Source: Fragum whitleyi (Eukaryota > Mollusca > Bivalvia > Cardiida > Cardiidae). From it: 64,000 bases of DNA. The position numbers were made by a program, and so were the translations under genes. Every line of letters starts with the position of its first letter. Within the stretch, counting starts at the first letter, position 1. The stretch lies in the NCBI GenBank assembly GCA_948146395.1, contig OX411543.1:48956517-49020516 (forward strand), in the 5' to 3' direction. Shown piece after piece: positions 1-12,220 of this stretch. The notes under the pieces were generated by a model. That model did no database searches, was not told the DNA's origin, and saw only the letters and a list, made by a program, of their open reading frames with translations.

Positions 1-715
1 TAAACAAATTAAATGACGATAGAAGTTCGCAAGAACTCGAATTGAAGACAGTCATGTACTTTGATTTCTAAAAATAAACTTCCTGTATTGGCATGAAATA
101 ACCCGGTACCCGAACATCGTAATTGTTTATCGATCCTGAAAACAGGGAAATTATCATGAATTCAACTGGTTTTCACGTGTTTTGTTTATATCTACTACTT
201 CTTTAGTGGTATATGGACACGATCTTCAAATTGAACATGAAGAATCCACAATAACGTATGTTAAAAATAAATTATTTTCCTCGTCCGAACCTTTTAACCG
301 GTATTTAAACTCCGAGATAAAAGTTATTTTGACGTCATAAATTTTGTCTTTTTGTTTCGTCTGCACTCTAAAATTACATCTTCAGATATAAGTAAGATTT
401 TTAAAAGAACATTGGCCAATCATAGGGCGAGTGACATTCAAACCAGGACGAGTAACTTTTTCATGTGACTTGCCCTGCAGGACAAGTGCCTTTTTCTGAA
501 TTCTTTGGACCCTGCTTTCTGTCAGAAGAACAATTGCAATTTACATTTTAAATCTACATTATAACATAGCATAAAAACTGATGAATTATGAAGAATAATC
601 TATTTTGAACCGCAGATTCCTGATCAGTAGTCATTTTTACTCAGATTGTAGATATCTCTTGTCCAAGCAGACATTCAAACTGTGAGAACAAAACTGCTTG
701 CTACGCCCTTTTTGT
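1..715. other. No gene or recognised repeat seen
   Basis: AT-rich sequence without a supported exon. The only open frame here extends into the first pearl-like element. Confidence 0.6.
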
Positions 716-1736
716 TAGCTCCACTGGCTGAAAGCCACTGGGGCTATTGTCATGGCGTTGTGTCCGTCGTGCGTCCGTCCGTGCGTGTGGTCGTAAACTT
801 TTTCTTTAAAAATCTTCTTCTCAGAAACTATTGGATGGATTTCAACCAAACTTCACAGGAATGATCCTTGGGTGACCCTCTTTCAAAGTTGTTCAAGAAA
901 TTTTGATCCAATGAAAAACATGGATTAAATGGGCGCGGCTAATTTCCAAATATGGTAAAAAGTGGTTTTTCTCAGGTTCTAAATGATGGATACCAATTAA
1001 ATTTTACATGAATGATCCTTGGGTGACCCTTTATCAGTCTACAAAAAATTATTGAAATCGGATGAAAATTATGGATTTTATGGGCGGAGGTCATTTCTCT
1101 ATATGTTATATAGTGGAAACTTTGAAAATCATTTTCTTAGAATCTAACTGATAGATATCAACCAAATTTTACATGAATGATCCTTGGGTGACCCTTTATC
1201 AGTCTACAAAAAATTATTGAAATCAGATGAAAATTATGTATTTTATGGGCGGAGGTCATTTCTCTTTATGTTATATAGTGGAAACTTTGAAAATCATTTT
1301 CTCAGAATCTAATTGACAGATATCAACCAAATTTTACATGAATGATCCTTGTGTGACCCTTTATCAGTCTACCAAAGATTATTGCGATCGGATGAAAAAT
1401 TTGTATTTTATGGGCGAGGTCATTTCCACTATTTGTTATATAGTGGAAACTTTGAAAATCATTTTCTCAGAATGTAACTGATGGATATCAATCAAACTTC
1501 ATTAGTATGATCCTTGGGTGATCCATTATCATGCAGCCAAAAATTATTGTCATTGGATGAAAAATATGTTTTTTATAGGGGGAAGTCATTTCTCTATATT
1601 TTATTATGTTGGAGACTTTGAAAATCATTCAACATCAGTAAAACCCAAAATATCTAAAAATCTAGTCAAAACTTAGATCTGCTATTACAAGAAATTCAAG
1701 CCTGTGGAGCGACACAAGCCATTCATGGCTTTCTAG
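716..1736 (+). mobile_element. Pearl/HINE-like element, type A, copy 1
   Basis: Head AGCTCCACTGGCTGAAAGCC and GTCCGTC-rich start, then about five units of ~163 bp (each with AATGATCCTTGGGTGACC), tail CCTGTGGAGC, hairpin AAGCCATTCATGGCTTT and CTAG before TT. GCTCCACTGGCT and AGCCTGTGGAGC are subterminal inverted repeats. The layout fits bivalve pearl/HINE Helitron-like elements; the family name is inferred. Confidence 0.8.
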
Positions 1737-1739
1737 TTT

Positions 1740-2587
1740 AAGGGTCCCTTCGTTTTACTGCCTGAACTTTTTTTCAGTGATGGAGTATGTTATTTCGTCC
1801 ATAAAAGACTTGGTAACTTGTCTGGGATTGAGTGAGACCTTTTGGGTAAACCATTGAAAAAGATTTCCATGATATTTGGTGTTTTTCTGTCGATTAGCGT
1901 AATTTTGCGGTGACATAGGTCAGCAGATCAGCTGGTCTCACATCATTTAAGCCAAAAAAAATAATAAGGGTCCTGATGTGGGGTACCGCATGGTTTACAA
2001 AATATTTTTTCCCACAGTCCGCATACCATTGTCACGGGAATAGGCGAAAACGATTGGTAACTTCCGAGTGCACATTTATAACATTACTAGCAATCGGGAA
2101 CCTTTGGCTATGCTACTTTCCAGTTTACAGAAAAGTACGAGCGGGTAACGTAGGTGCTCGTCAATATTGGGAATATCAAAAATGATGATCTTAAATTCTG
2201 CAAGAGTAACTTCCCTTTGATTTATGCATTCATACTCAAAAATATCCGTACATGTCCAAAACAATCCGTATCTTTTACGGAGTTTTGCTAAAAATGATGC
2301 GTAAATAGAAATTTAACATCCGTAAAAAATTTAAACATGGACCTTATCTAGAGCGCTGGGCCTATTATAATATCAGCTTGTGTACAACTCGCCCTTTCAA
2401 CTCTACCTGTATGTAGATTATAAAAATGTATATTCTGTACAGGTGTGTTTACACTTATGGGAGGGTTTTCCAAATGTAAAAACTATACTTAAAGGAGGTG
2501 TGATATTGGCACATGATAATTAATGATTAAGATATACAAATTTGATTCCCTGCTCAGGTGTCTGAAAATTTTATATATTCTCATTTT
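1740..2587. other. Unassigned intergenic sequence
   Basis: No exon seen. CTTTCCAGTTTACAGAAAAG near 2118 resembles repeat M fragments but is too short to call. Confidence 0.5.
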
Positions 2588-2670
2588 TAGCTCCACTGGC
2601 TGAAAGCCACTGGGGCTATTGTCATGGTGTTGTGTCCGTCGTGCGTCCGCGCGTCCAGTCGTAAACTTTT

Positions 2671-3528
2671 TAGCTCCACTGGCTGAAAGCCACTGGGGCT
2701 ATTGTCATGGCGTTGTGTCCGTCGTGCGTCCATCCGTCCGTGCGGTCGTAAACTTTTTCTTTAAAAATCTTCTCCTCAGAAACTACTGGATGAATTTCAA
2801 CCAAACTTTACAGGAATGATCCTTGGGTGACCGTCTTTCAAAGTTGTTCAAGAAATTCTGATCCAATGAAAAACATGGATTTAATGGGCGTGGCTAATTT
2901 CCAAATATGGTAAAAAGTGACTTTTCTCAGGTTCTAATTGATAGATACTAATTAAATTTTACATGAATGATCCTTGGGTAACCCTTTATCAGTCTACCAA
3001 AAATGATTGTGATCGGATGAAAAATATGCATTTTATGGGCAGAGGTCATTTCTCTATATGTTATATAGTGGAAAATTTGAAAATCATTTTCTCAGAATGT
3101 AATTGATGGATATAGACCAAATTTCACTGGAATGATCCTTGGGTGACCCTTTATCAGTCTACCAAAAAATTATTGTGATCGAATGAAAAATATGCATTTT
3201 ATTGGCAGAGGTCATTTCCCTATATGTTATTTAGTGGAAACTTTGAAAATTCATTTTCTCAGAATGTAATTGATGGATATCAACCAAATTTCACTGGATT
3301 GATTCTTAAGTGAAGCTTTATCAGTCTGCCAAAAATTATTGTGAATAGATGAAAAATATGTTTTTTATGGGTGGAGGTCATTTCTCTATATGTTATATAG
3401 TGGCATTTTTGAAAATCATTTCAACATCAGTAGAACCCAAAATATCTTAAAATCTAGACAAACCTTTGATTTGCTATTTCAAGAATTTCAAGCCTGTGGA
3501 GCGACTCAAGCCATTCATGGCTTTCTAG
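2671..3528 (+). mobile_element. Pearl/HINE-like element, type A, copy 3 (inner)
   Basis: Complete head-to-tail copy inserted into a T run of copy 2 (AAACTTTT|TAGCTCC) and ending TTTCTAG|TT. Shows that insertion occurs at T-T sites without an obvious longer duplication. Confidence 0.82.
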
Positions 3529-4170
3529 TTCTTAAAAAATCTTCTCCTCATAAAATACTGGATGAATTTCAACCAAATTTCAAAGATGTTCAAGAAATTT
3601 TGATCCAATGAAAAACATGGATTTAATGGGCGTGGCTAATTTCCAAATAGGATAAAAAGTGAGTTTTCTCAGATTCTAATTGATGGATACATGAATGATC
3701 CTTGTGTGATCCTGTATCAGTCTACAAAAGATTATTGAGATCCGATGAAAAATATACATTTTATGGGCGCAGGTCATTTCTCTAAATGTTATATAGTGGA
3801 AACTTTCAAAATCATTTTCTCAGAATGTAAGTGATGGATATCAACCAAATTTCACTGGAATGATCCTTAAGTGACCCTTTATCAGTCTACCAGAAATTAT
3901 AGTGATCAGATGAAAATTATGTATTTTATGGGCGGATGTCATTTCTCTATATGTTATATAGTGGAAACTTTGGACAATCATTTTCTCAGAATCTAATCAA
4001 TGGATATCAACCAAATTTTACTGGAATGATCCTTGAGTGACCCTTAATCAGTCTACAAAAAATTATTGTGATCAGATGGAAATATGCATTTTATGGGCGT
4101 ATGTCATTTCTCTATATATTATATAGTTGAAAGTTTTGAAACTTTGAAAACCTTTTTCAACATCAGTAGA

Positions 4171-4451
4171 GCGCCGCCACCATAGCGCAGTTGGTTAGGC
4201 ACAAGACTTTCAATCTGGAAGTCATGGGTTCGATCCCCGGTGGCGGCAAATATCCTTTCCGACGTTTGTCTTTCACCAATGGGTAGATAATCGTAAACCT
4301 ATGTGAAATAGCAGTCGGAGGCTAGGAAAGGATGTAATGGTAGTACTGGCGTGAGAAAAACCAGGAATCCATTGTTAGGTGCTCCGGCCGCCGCGATATA
4401 ACTGAAATAATGTTGAAAGCGGCGTAAAACCCCATTCAATCAATCAATCAA
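4171..4451 (+). mobile_element. tRNA-derived SINE, copy 1
   Basis: The tRNA-like head starts GCCGCCACC, has an A-box-like TAGCGCAGTTGG and a B-box GGTTCGATCCC, and closes with TGGCGGC pairing perfectly to GCCGCCA. A unique body follows, including ATAACTGAAATAATGTTGAA, and a CAAT-repeat tail. A 15-bp target duplication TTCAACATCAGTAGA flanks it (4156-4170, 4452-4466). It interrupts a pearl-like element. Confidence 0.95.
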
Positions 4452-4558
4452 TTCAACATCAGTAGAATCCAAAATATCTAAAAGTCTAGTCAAAACTTTT
4501 ATTGCTTTACAAGAATTTCAAGCCTGTGGAGCGACTCAAGCTATTCATGGCTTTCTAG

Positions 4559-5589
4559 TTTTGTTCTATGTAAAAAAAACAAGAATCTTGTGGTATTCAT
4601 TTAGCCTGTACAAGAAAATCAGAAATTTCAGTTCAGTGAAGTAGCCAGTAGTGGATATTCCCCAATAGTGGGTCAATTTTACTTTTGATTACTCACAATT
4701 CAAATTTTTTATACAGCTTTCATTATCAATTGACTATCTGGGTATCAAACTTGAGAAAAAAATTGAATTCAAAATATTGATACATTATGTCATCAGAAGA
4801 TTGACAAGTATTGCAGAAAATTGGAAATTCAAAAATGACCTTGTTTTGACTTATGTCTATGGCAAATTAATGTCATGCGCAGATAGTGCACAGGAAAATT
4901 AAGTTAGTTCTTTACATTTTCCCGAAGAATAGCGCCTCATTAAACAATGAAAATATAAAACATGTCATTCAAGCAAGGACCATACAAGTTTTTCAGTTGA
5001 AAACAGTCTATCATAGGGTTGCCAATAGTGGACATATGAATGGAACAGCCAGCCAATTGGCATTTGGGAGTTCTCAAAAACATTTTGTCCTTACAGACGC
5101 CATCATGCCAGGGCTTGTGTAAGCGTTTGATAATGGGAAGTCATTGACTCTTCACCTAAGAAATTCATGGGGTCAAATCTGAATTTTAAAAGGGTCAAGA
5201 CGACTGAAAACGCAAATCATTTATAGAGTTTGTAATGTCATGAAACAATTGATAAATTTGCAGAACTTTAGAAAGTAATTTGTGAAAATCTTAGGTGTAA
5301 AACCATGTTTTGATCCTTAGTAATTCCTCTCAAGGGAGAAATTTCCAGGGGTCAAATTAAGATATTCTCAGATTTTTTGGGGTCAAAACCCTGGTTTATG
5401 GGTGTAACACGAGCCATAAATTATCATCAAATTTAAAAAAAGCTTCTGCCAACTAAACTTAAAGTTGCTGCAGCAAAGAAAGTTGAATAATTAGGGGAAG
5501 AAATAACCTAGGGGAGGGGCCTGTATAGAGCCCTAGTTCCTTAATTAACCCTTTGCTGTTTAATCCCTGCTTTTTACGTGCCTGTGATT
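4559..5589. other. Unassigned sequence upstream of SUB1
   Basis: AT-rich. If SUB1 has a 5' non-coding exon and promoter they may be here or further upstream; no TATA box or CpG-rich core could be fixed from the sequence. Confidence 0.45.
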
Positions 5590-5690
5590 TTATAATTGAG
5601 AAAAAATTGTGAAAAAAGAAGAAATTGCTTCTGACAAGCAATTTCTTCTTTTTCCACACTATTTTCTACCCTACTGAATGGTTATTTTTC
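5590..5690. repeat. Hairpin of the AAGAAATTGCTT family
   Basis: GAGAAAAAATTGTGAAAAAA, GAAGAAATTGCTT facing AAGCAATTTCTTC, TTTTTCCACACTATTTTCT. Other members of the same design lie near 7735, 8737, 38475, 41228 and 58422. Confidence 0.75.
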
Positions 5691-5907
5691 CACTTTAAAT
5701 TTTCTTCTGCAAAACCTTTGAATTTGGACAGGTCTAAAATTTTGTAAAATAGGAAAGGGTTAAAAAAATGTCAGGTGAACAACAATCCATGCAGGAATAG
5801 CTAGTGTCTTGTGACAGGCTGAGATTAAATTGTTTGCAGATGGAGTGGAATGCTTAAAACAAGTGTCTTATATTTAGCCTCATCCTTGATAAAAATCTTA
5901 GTCTTAA

Positions 5908-6129
5908 CCCTTGTCATGCTGAACCCGGAATATTCCTGCTTTGGCAGGAGGTATGGACATAGATCATCAACCTGCATATAATGTGCAGTCTGACCTTAGT
6001 CCACACCACCTGATTTTTGTATTTTAAACATAAAAAGTTTAAAAATAGTATTTTTGGAATAAAACTACTCAAATGGCACTTTGATTTCAATGCAATTTTT
6101 GCAAAGGATTTTATTCAGCTTGACAAGGG
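5908..6129. mobile_element. TTAA-flanked (piggyBac-like) MITE, copy 1
   Basis: Starts CCCTTGTCATGCTGAA and ends TTCAGCTTGACAAGGG, flanked by TTAA on both sides (5904-5907, 6130-6133). TTAA target duplication with CCC-initial termini is the piggyBac pattern. No coding capacity. Ends 51 bp before the SUB1 start exon. Confidence 0.85.
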
Positions 6130-6188
6130 TTAACATGACGATGATCAATGCCTTCACAGAGGTTTTATTTTTTGTTTCAGAAAACATC

Positions 6189-6245
6189 ATGCCAAAGTCA
6201 AAAGAGTTTGTATCATCGTCAGATTCTGACTCGGGATCAGATGAG
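6189..6245 (+). CDS. SUB1: SUB1 coding exon 1
   Basis: Encodes 19 residues, [19 protein letters not shown], the conserved Ser/Asp-rich N-terminus. The exon itself starts at 6181 after a pyrimidine-rich stretch ending TTTGTTTCAG, leaving 8 nt of 5'UTR. Donor GAG|GTGAGC, phase 0. A TTAA-flanked MITE ends only 47 bp before the acceptor. Confidence 0.93.
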
Positions 6246-9200
6246 GTGAGCAAAGTTAGTTGTTATATTATCCAATTTTGTCATTAGGGTTATCATATTT
6301 TAAGGCTTAGGTGTCTTATATAATAAACTATACTACATATATCTGAATATCCAGGGTTTAGTGCAGGACTGAACTAAGTGTATATACATTGTATATACAC
6401 TTAGGACAGTCTTGCACTGAACCCTTAACATGTAACAATTTGTGGGTTCAGTGTAAGACTGTAGTAAGTGTATAAACAATGTATATACACTTACTACAGT
6501 CTTGCACCGAACCCTCAAATTGTCTGTGGAGGCGACTTTTTATAGCAACTCCAATGCTTCTTGTTTCTTGAGCTATAGCTAAGAGCCTTGGGTATAGTTG
6601 GATTTTAGATTAAACCACGGTTCAAGGAATATTAATAGTTTCACTCAAATTATTGGAAGACACTATAGACTGTTCATCAACCTGTACAGACATTCTGATC
6701 TTAGCCTACACTGTCTGCTGAACTATTTTGGCTTAACTTTAACAAGACTTTTTGAAATGACCCCAAATAGGGGTATTTGGTGGAAACTAAATTAATACTT
6801 TACGGCTTTACCATTTAAATAAGGGATTTCTGAGTTAATTTTAGCAATGAGGTCACATCATTTTGTTGAGAAATAATGGCAAGGGTTTTAGTCTGACATA
6901 AATAAAACAGGGTCCAAAGGTTAAGAACTCAACTTTTCGGATCTTAGGGGTCCTTTCATGATGTTTGTGAGTCCCTGCTTTAGATGAAGACTATTTCTTC
7001 CAAATCAATGCTTTGGTTTTTCTGTGCAATTAGGGCTATTTAGAGATATTACCTGTTTAAATGTTAAGAAAGTGCTGGATATTAATAATTTCCTTCACTC
7101 AACTTCGAGAAGACATGAAGACTGTTTAGAACAGTCTTCAATTCTTTTCTGAGTTTTATCCGAAGGGGGTCCATGGGACTCGCACTAGATTGTTTTGAGG
7201 GTCCTGGCTGCTTATTTGGGAGTCTTAGACCAGTAAAACCTGTGTCTCTAAAAGCCCTGACAGGAGTTAACCTCGTATCAAGACTTTTCTGAAAATCAAT
7301 TACATTTGAGCCTGTGCATGACATTTCCAACAATTAGAAATGTGAGTGTGGTGCAAGAATTGAGAGGCCCAGTCAGCAAACAACTGTAAATATAAAGTAA
7401 CCTAATGATGAACCCATACTTTGAAACCTTAGCTATCTACTAAATGCATAGTGAAGAATCTGGTCAGACTGGCAGATGCACAGACTTGTCAGAGGCTTTG
7501 CTTTGTGCATATTTGAAATTGTTGAAAATGTCACGCACAGGCTCATTTCGTTTTTTCAGCCAAAGCCCAAAAAGAAGAAGGTAGAGAAGAAGAGAGAGGA
7601 ACCTAAAGAGTCCCCTAAAAAGGCAGCAGAGAAGCCTAAGTCAAAAGCTGAAAAGGGTCCAGATGGAGAACAGATGTTTCAGGTAACTGAGACCCTTTCT
7701 TAACCTGGATTCTATGTTCCTGTGATGTTAAACTGGAGAAAATATTGTGGAAAAAGAAGAAATTACTGTTTCAAGCAATTTCTCAATTTCGACAATATTT
7801 CCTGTTAGATTGAATAGTAAATTTTAAATTGCATCCACTTTTCTTTTTCTTTTGCAACTTCTTTCAATTTCGACTAGTCTTAAATTTCTTACAAAAGAAA
7901 CAAAAAACAAATTCATAATTGGTACCTTGATCAGGGAATTTTCCATGAAGCAGAATCGAGAGGGATTAATCTAAATTGAAAGAACTTGTTTCTCAATCGA
8001 TGTGAAATAAATAGGTTTAAACCAAACCAACAGTATATAATTCTTATCAAGATTTACTGTAAATAAACTGAACATCTCCAATGATTTAAACGGTAAACCC
8101 ATTTAATATACATCAGTTTGGATACAGTTTCTTTCAACTAAGATTCATCCCTGTCATTTCTGCTCCCTGGAAATGATCTAATACTGGTGCTGAATGTGTG
8201 GGGCTAAGAAAAAGCTGTGATCTACATCTGCTCCCGGTAATCAAATAGGGGACTTCTTAATCAGGACGCCATAGCTCTGCCACAGGACCACAGACAATAC
8301 CTCAAATGACTTCTATCCTACACTCATGTTTATATTTGGCATTGTAATAATTATGCCCCCTTTGAAGAAATTGCTTTGTTAATGTTGGTCGGTTAGTCTG
8401 TATGTCCGTCCATAGATCTTTTGTTTGGTCCGGGAGTGATAAACGTTGTACAAACATCTCTTGTTTCAAATTCTTTTAGATGTGTCTTGTGATCATAAGG
8501 TAAAAGTCATCCCACAAGATCCAGTTTATCCAATAATGTCCAACTTTCGAAAGATTCCAGATTTAGGGGGGTCTAATGTGTTTTGTAAACATTTCTTGTC
8601 CAAGTTTGTTAGTGTAAAGAAGAGTCAGGACTAATAGGTCCATTTGTCTATCAGGGATGTGGAAGTACATGAATGCATTTTCTCTAGATAAGTAAAACAT
8701 GATTTTCTACTTGACCATAATTAACATGAAAAAAGAGCATAGAGAAATTAGGAAAATAATTGTTTTTGAAGAAGAAAATGCTGGAATCAAGCTTCTTCTT
8801 CAATGAAAACAATGTTTTCTACCTTTTGAATTTTGATACAAAACATTTGGCAAATTAATGTCTTACGTTTATACAGTGCCATTTTTAGGTTTGTCCTTGA
8901 TTTACTTGTCCACAAACAAATGGCCAAGAAAAATGTACTTGCCCACAAGTAGAAAAGCCAGTGTTGGACAAGTTGAGCATAGGATTTCCACCCTGTCTAT
9001 ACATAAATACAACAATTTGCAGTTATCAAGAATGAGGTTTGCCACAGTCAGTGAGTTCAGGGGGAAAGTGATGGTTGGAATTAGAGAGTACTATGAAAAA
9101 GATGGGGATTTAAGACCGGGCAAAAAAGGTAAGTTTAACACAACAGAACAGATTCACAACAGGGATGTGGAATTTTCATGTCAAACTTGCCTGACCTGGG

Positions 9201-12185
9201 CATTTTTGCCAGTGGATAAGTTGGTTTTGCTTTGGAACTTATCAAAGGAAAAGTGGTTCTTAATTTAAGAACAACATGCAAGCTATTCCATAGCTATACT
9301 GGTTTCTAGATTGTGTCTAGTTCAAGTGATTTTCAATATAAATTTTAAGTAGAAATATAAAGTCAGAATAACTGAAAAATTGGACAACTGAACGTTTGAG
9401 AAGGACAAGTGAAATTGAGCTGTCAAACTTATCCAAGTTTCATACCCATGTATATACCCAATATTTGTTTTCAAAATTTAGACACTTCCAAAATAAAAGA
9501 GATTGCAGATAAGCAAATTTCTTGTTCTCACAACAAATTGCATGGAAAATTTTGTTAGATAATTGAATGTGCTTATGGAAGTTCAGAAAGGATGTAGTTG
9601 TACTATTAATGAAGTGAAATACTGTATACACTATCTTGCTTGAGCGACCACATCTATTAAGTAACGATTTTTATTAAGCAACCGTTTTCAAAATTGAATT
9701 CTTAAAATCAAAATATCTTAAAAAGATAATACTGTTGGTCTTAAAATTATTGTAAATGAATCCTATGTTGTTAAAACTCATTAGAAAATTCTCATTCTGA
9801 CGATTGTATTAAATATTAAGGACATATGATAATTGATAAAATCGCAATAAAATACACATAAAATCAAAACTATGTTTCCACTTTGTAAGGAAAATGTGTA
9901 CTAAGCGACCATTCTCTCCAACAACCACTTTTTGGTAGACCCATAGGTGGTCGCTTAATACATGCTTTACTGTACCAGGAATTCTCAGCAAGGTCAACAA
10001 TAGTTGTTCTGTGACAACCACCTAGTTGTTTAGAATAAGATACAAGTGTTCAATAAAGGAAGATGTTAAATTAGTGACCTTGGATCAAACTGCATATTTG
10101 TGAAGGCTTACCTTTAACTAATCCTCATGCCAAAATTTCTTAGAACACTTTGGGTTCAATGTTTCAGGATTAAGCTCAGCTGTTTTGACAGTTACTTGAT
10201 ATAATCTCATTAGATGTGCTCTATTATCTCGATTCTTATAGATATGTTGTACTTCAAGGTATATGTATTTATTACCCTAGTAGAACAAATTTAAAACAAC
10301 AGATAGAGGGCATAAACAAAGCTCTGAAAGATTAATCTAGTGAATATGAGTAGTGCATAAAGTATAGACGCTAAACAGTAGTGTTGGGCAATTGGTTTTC
10401 AATTTACAATCGATAATCAGTTTTTAGTTGAATGAATAAATCGATAGTAAAATCATTTTCGTAGAAATTGATACAGTACTCCCAGAATCATCCTTCAACA
10501 AAAAAAAGCAAATGAATGTTTAGTAGCAACTCATGACCGAAAGACTCTTTCTGTAGATTTTTCTACCAGCATGATGGCTCAGTGTGAAACACTTGTAACT
10601 GCCTATAAACATATAGGCAGTAACAACTGTTTCACGCTGAGCCATCAAACTGATGTCGGTTTCGAAAACAATATACAGTGGAATATCTATATGTTGAACT
10701 TCGGGGGACTCACCAAAAAACTTCGACGTATAGAAAGTTCGACGAAGAGATAAAGGTGATCTTCGAGACGAAGACATTTGCGGCCATCATCACACTTAGG
10801 TACGACCAATACTGGTGGCGAAATAACGGACATATTTGATTAGCGTGATGAATTAATCGAATATAAAATATTTGTATTTACATTTATATTTGATTATAAA
10901 AATCATATATAACATACATTCAAATCGCAAAGCAAAAAACATTTTCAAACAAGCCAATTATTAACAAATTTACATGTGCTTACATGTACTATTAGATCTA
11001 TGAGACAATGACTTTTTTGTGAGAGGTTTACATTTCGCGTTTCTCAAGCATAGAACATGTCTGATATTGATTTCTTCATTTACAATTTCCTAGTCAAATC
11101 ATTCTCGGATTGTTTACCCAGTCCTTCCTTGGGTACGTCATGTTAGTCGATGTTGATGGCTATCCCCCCGTGTCTACCGGGTACTTCACCAATCAAGTCT
11201 CGCAAGGCATTGGCTTTACATGCTTCCGTTGTCAATTAGAATTACAAATTTAAAATCGTAGGTCACATGCATTTTGCCGACCCTTTTCATTTCAAAACAA
11301 TAAATCACTTAACCATTCACATTCTCTATCTGTTACAAACAATCAAACCCAATCAGTTAACCAATCGATATCCAATACTGAGATCGCTTATGTCAATTAT
11401 TGTGGTTGACAGGTCGAATTTGTGAAAACTACCTCGATTGCAATTTTCATCAATCAAGGTTGGGGTTCGTCGGACAGAGGTGTGAATGCACACAAACAAT
11501 TGTGATGGGGCCTTGAAATTGGTTCGACGTAAGGAAAAATTTCAAGCAATTGATAACGATGTATGGAGGTTGAAATACATAGAAATAAAGAGTAAATAGA
11601 TCGGGACTTGAACAATACTTCCACATAGAGGTAACTTCGTCTTATGGACATTCGACGTAAAGATATTTGACTGTATAATGGCTTTCATTTATGTGGAAGG
11701 AACTGATTAATCGATTATGAAAATTCTTAGTCGATTATCAAAATTGAAAACCCAAACCAACTGATTATCGATTAAAATTGATTAATCTGCCCAACACTAC
11801 TAAACAGACTGCACAAAGAATGCATAGACTGTGCAGGCTAACTAGAATTAAAACTTTTCATACTTGTCTGGTTTTCATTAATCTAAAATAATCATTTTAC
11901 CTTACGGTTTGAAATATAGGTGTGGCAGGACAGGGTTATTTTTATGCCCCCGTATCGAGAGATCGGGGGCATATTGTTTTACTCATGTCCGTCTGTCTGT
12001 CCGTCTGTCCGAAAACTTAACCAAACTTAACCTTGCCAATATCTTCAAGCCTATTCAAGATACAAAGCTAATATTTGGCATGATGATAGATCTCAATGAT
12101 CCGCATCCGCTGGTACCAAAGTCAAGGTCATATGACAAGGTCAAGGTCATCTGTCAAGGTCAAACTTTGAAAAAAAATGCTGTTA

Positions 12186-12220
<35 letters not shown>

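Larger units (their letters stand above)
2588..4558 (+). mobile_element. Pearl/HINE-like element, type A, copy 2 (outer, interrupted)
   Basis: Head at 2588-2670, interrupted by another type A copy (2671-3528), resuming at 3529 with AAAATCTTCTCCTCATAAAA, the expected continuation of the head. Further interrupted by a SINE at 4171-4451. Tail hairpin and CTAG at 4555-4558. Confidence 0.82.

Noticed and set aside
4171..4245. Apparent tRNA gene with intact acceptor stem (also at 18753)
   Set aside because: Part of a 280-bp SINE with tail and target duplications; the anticodon stem is mismatched and the loop differs between the two copies.
8858..9022. Extension of SUB1 exon 3 upstream to an ATG at 8858
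   Set aside because: The frame is open but unconserved; the acceptor at 9022 and the phase match with exon 2 place the true exon start at 9023.
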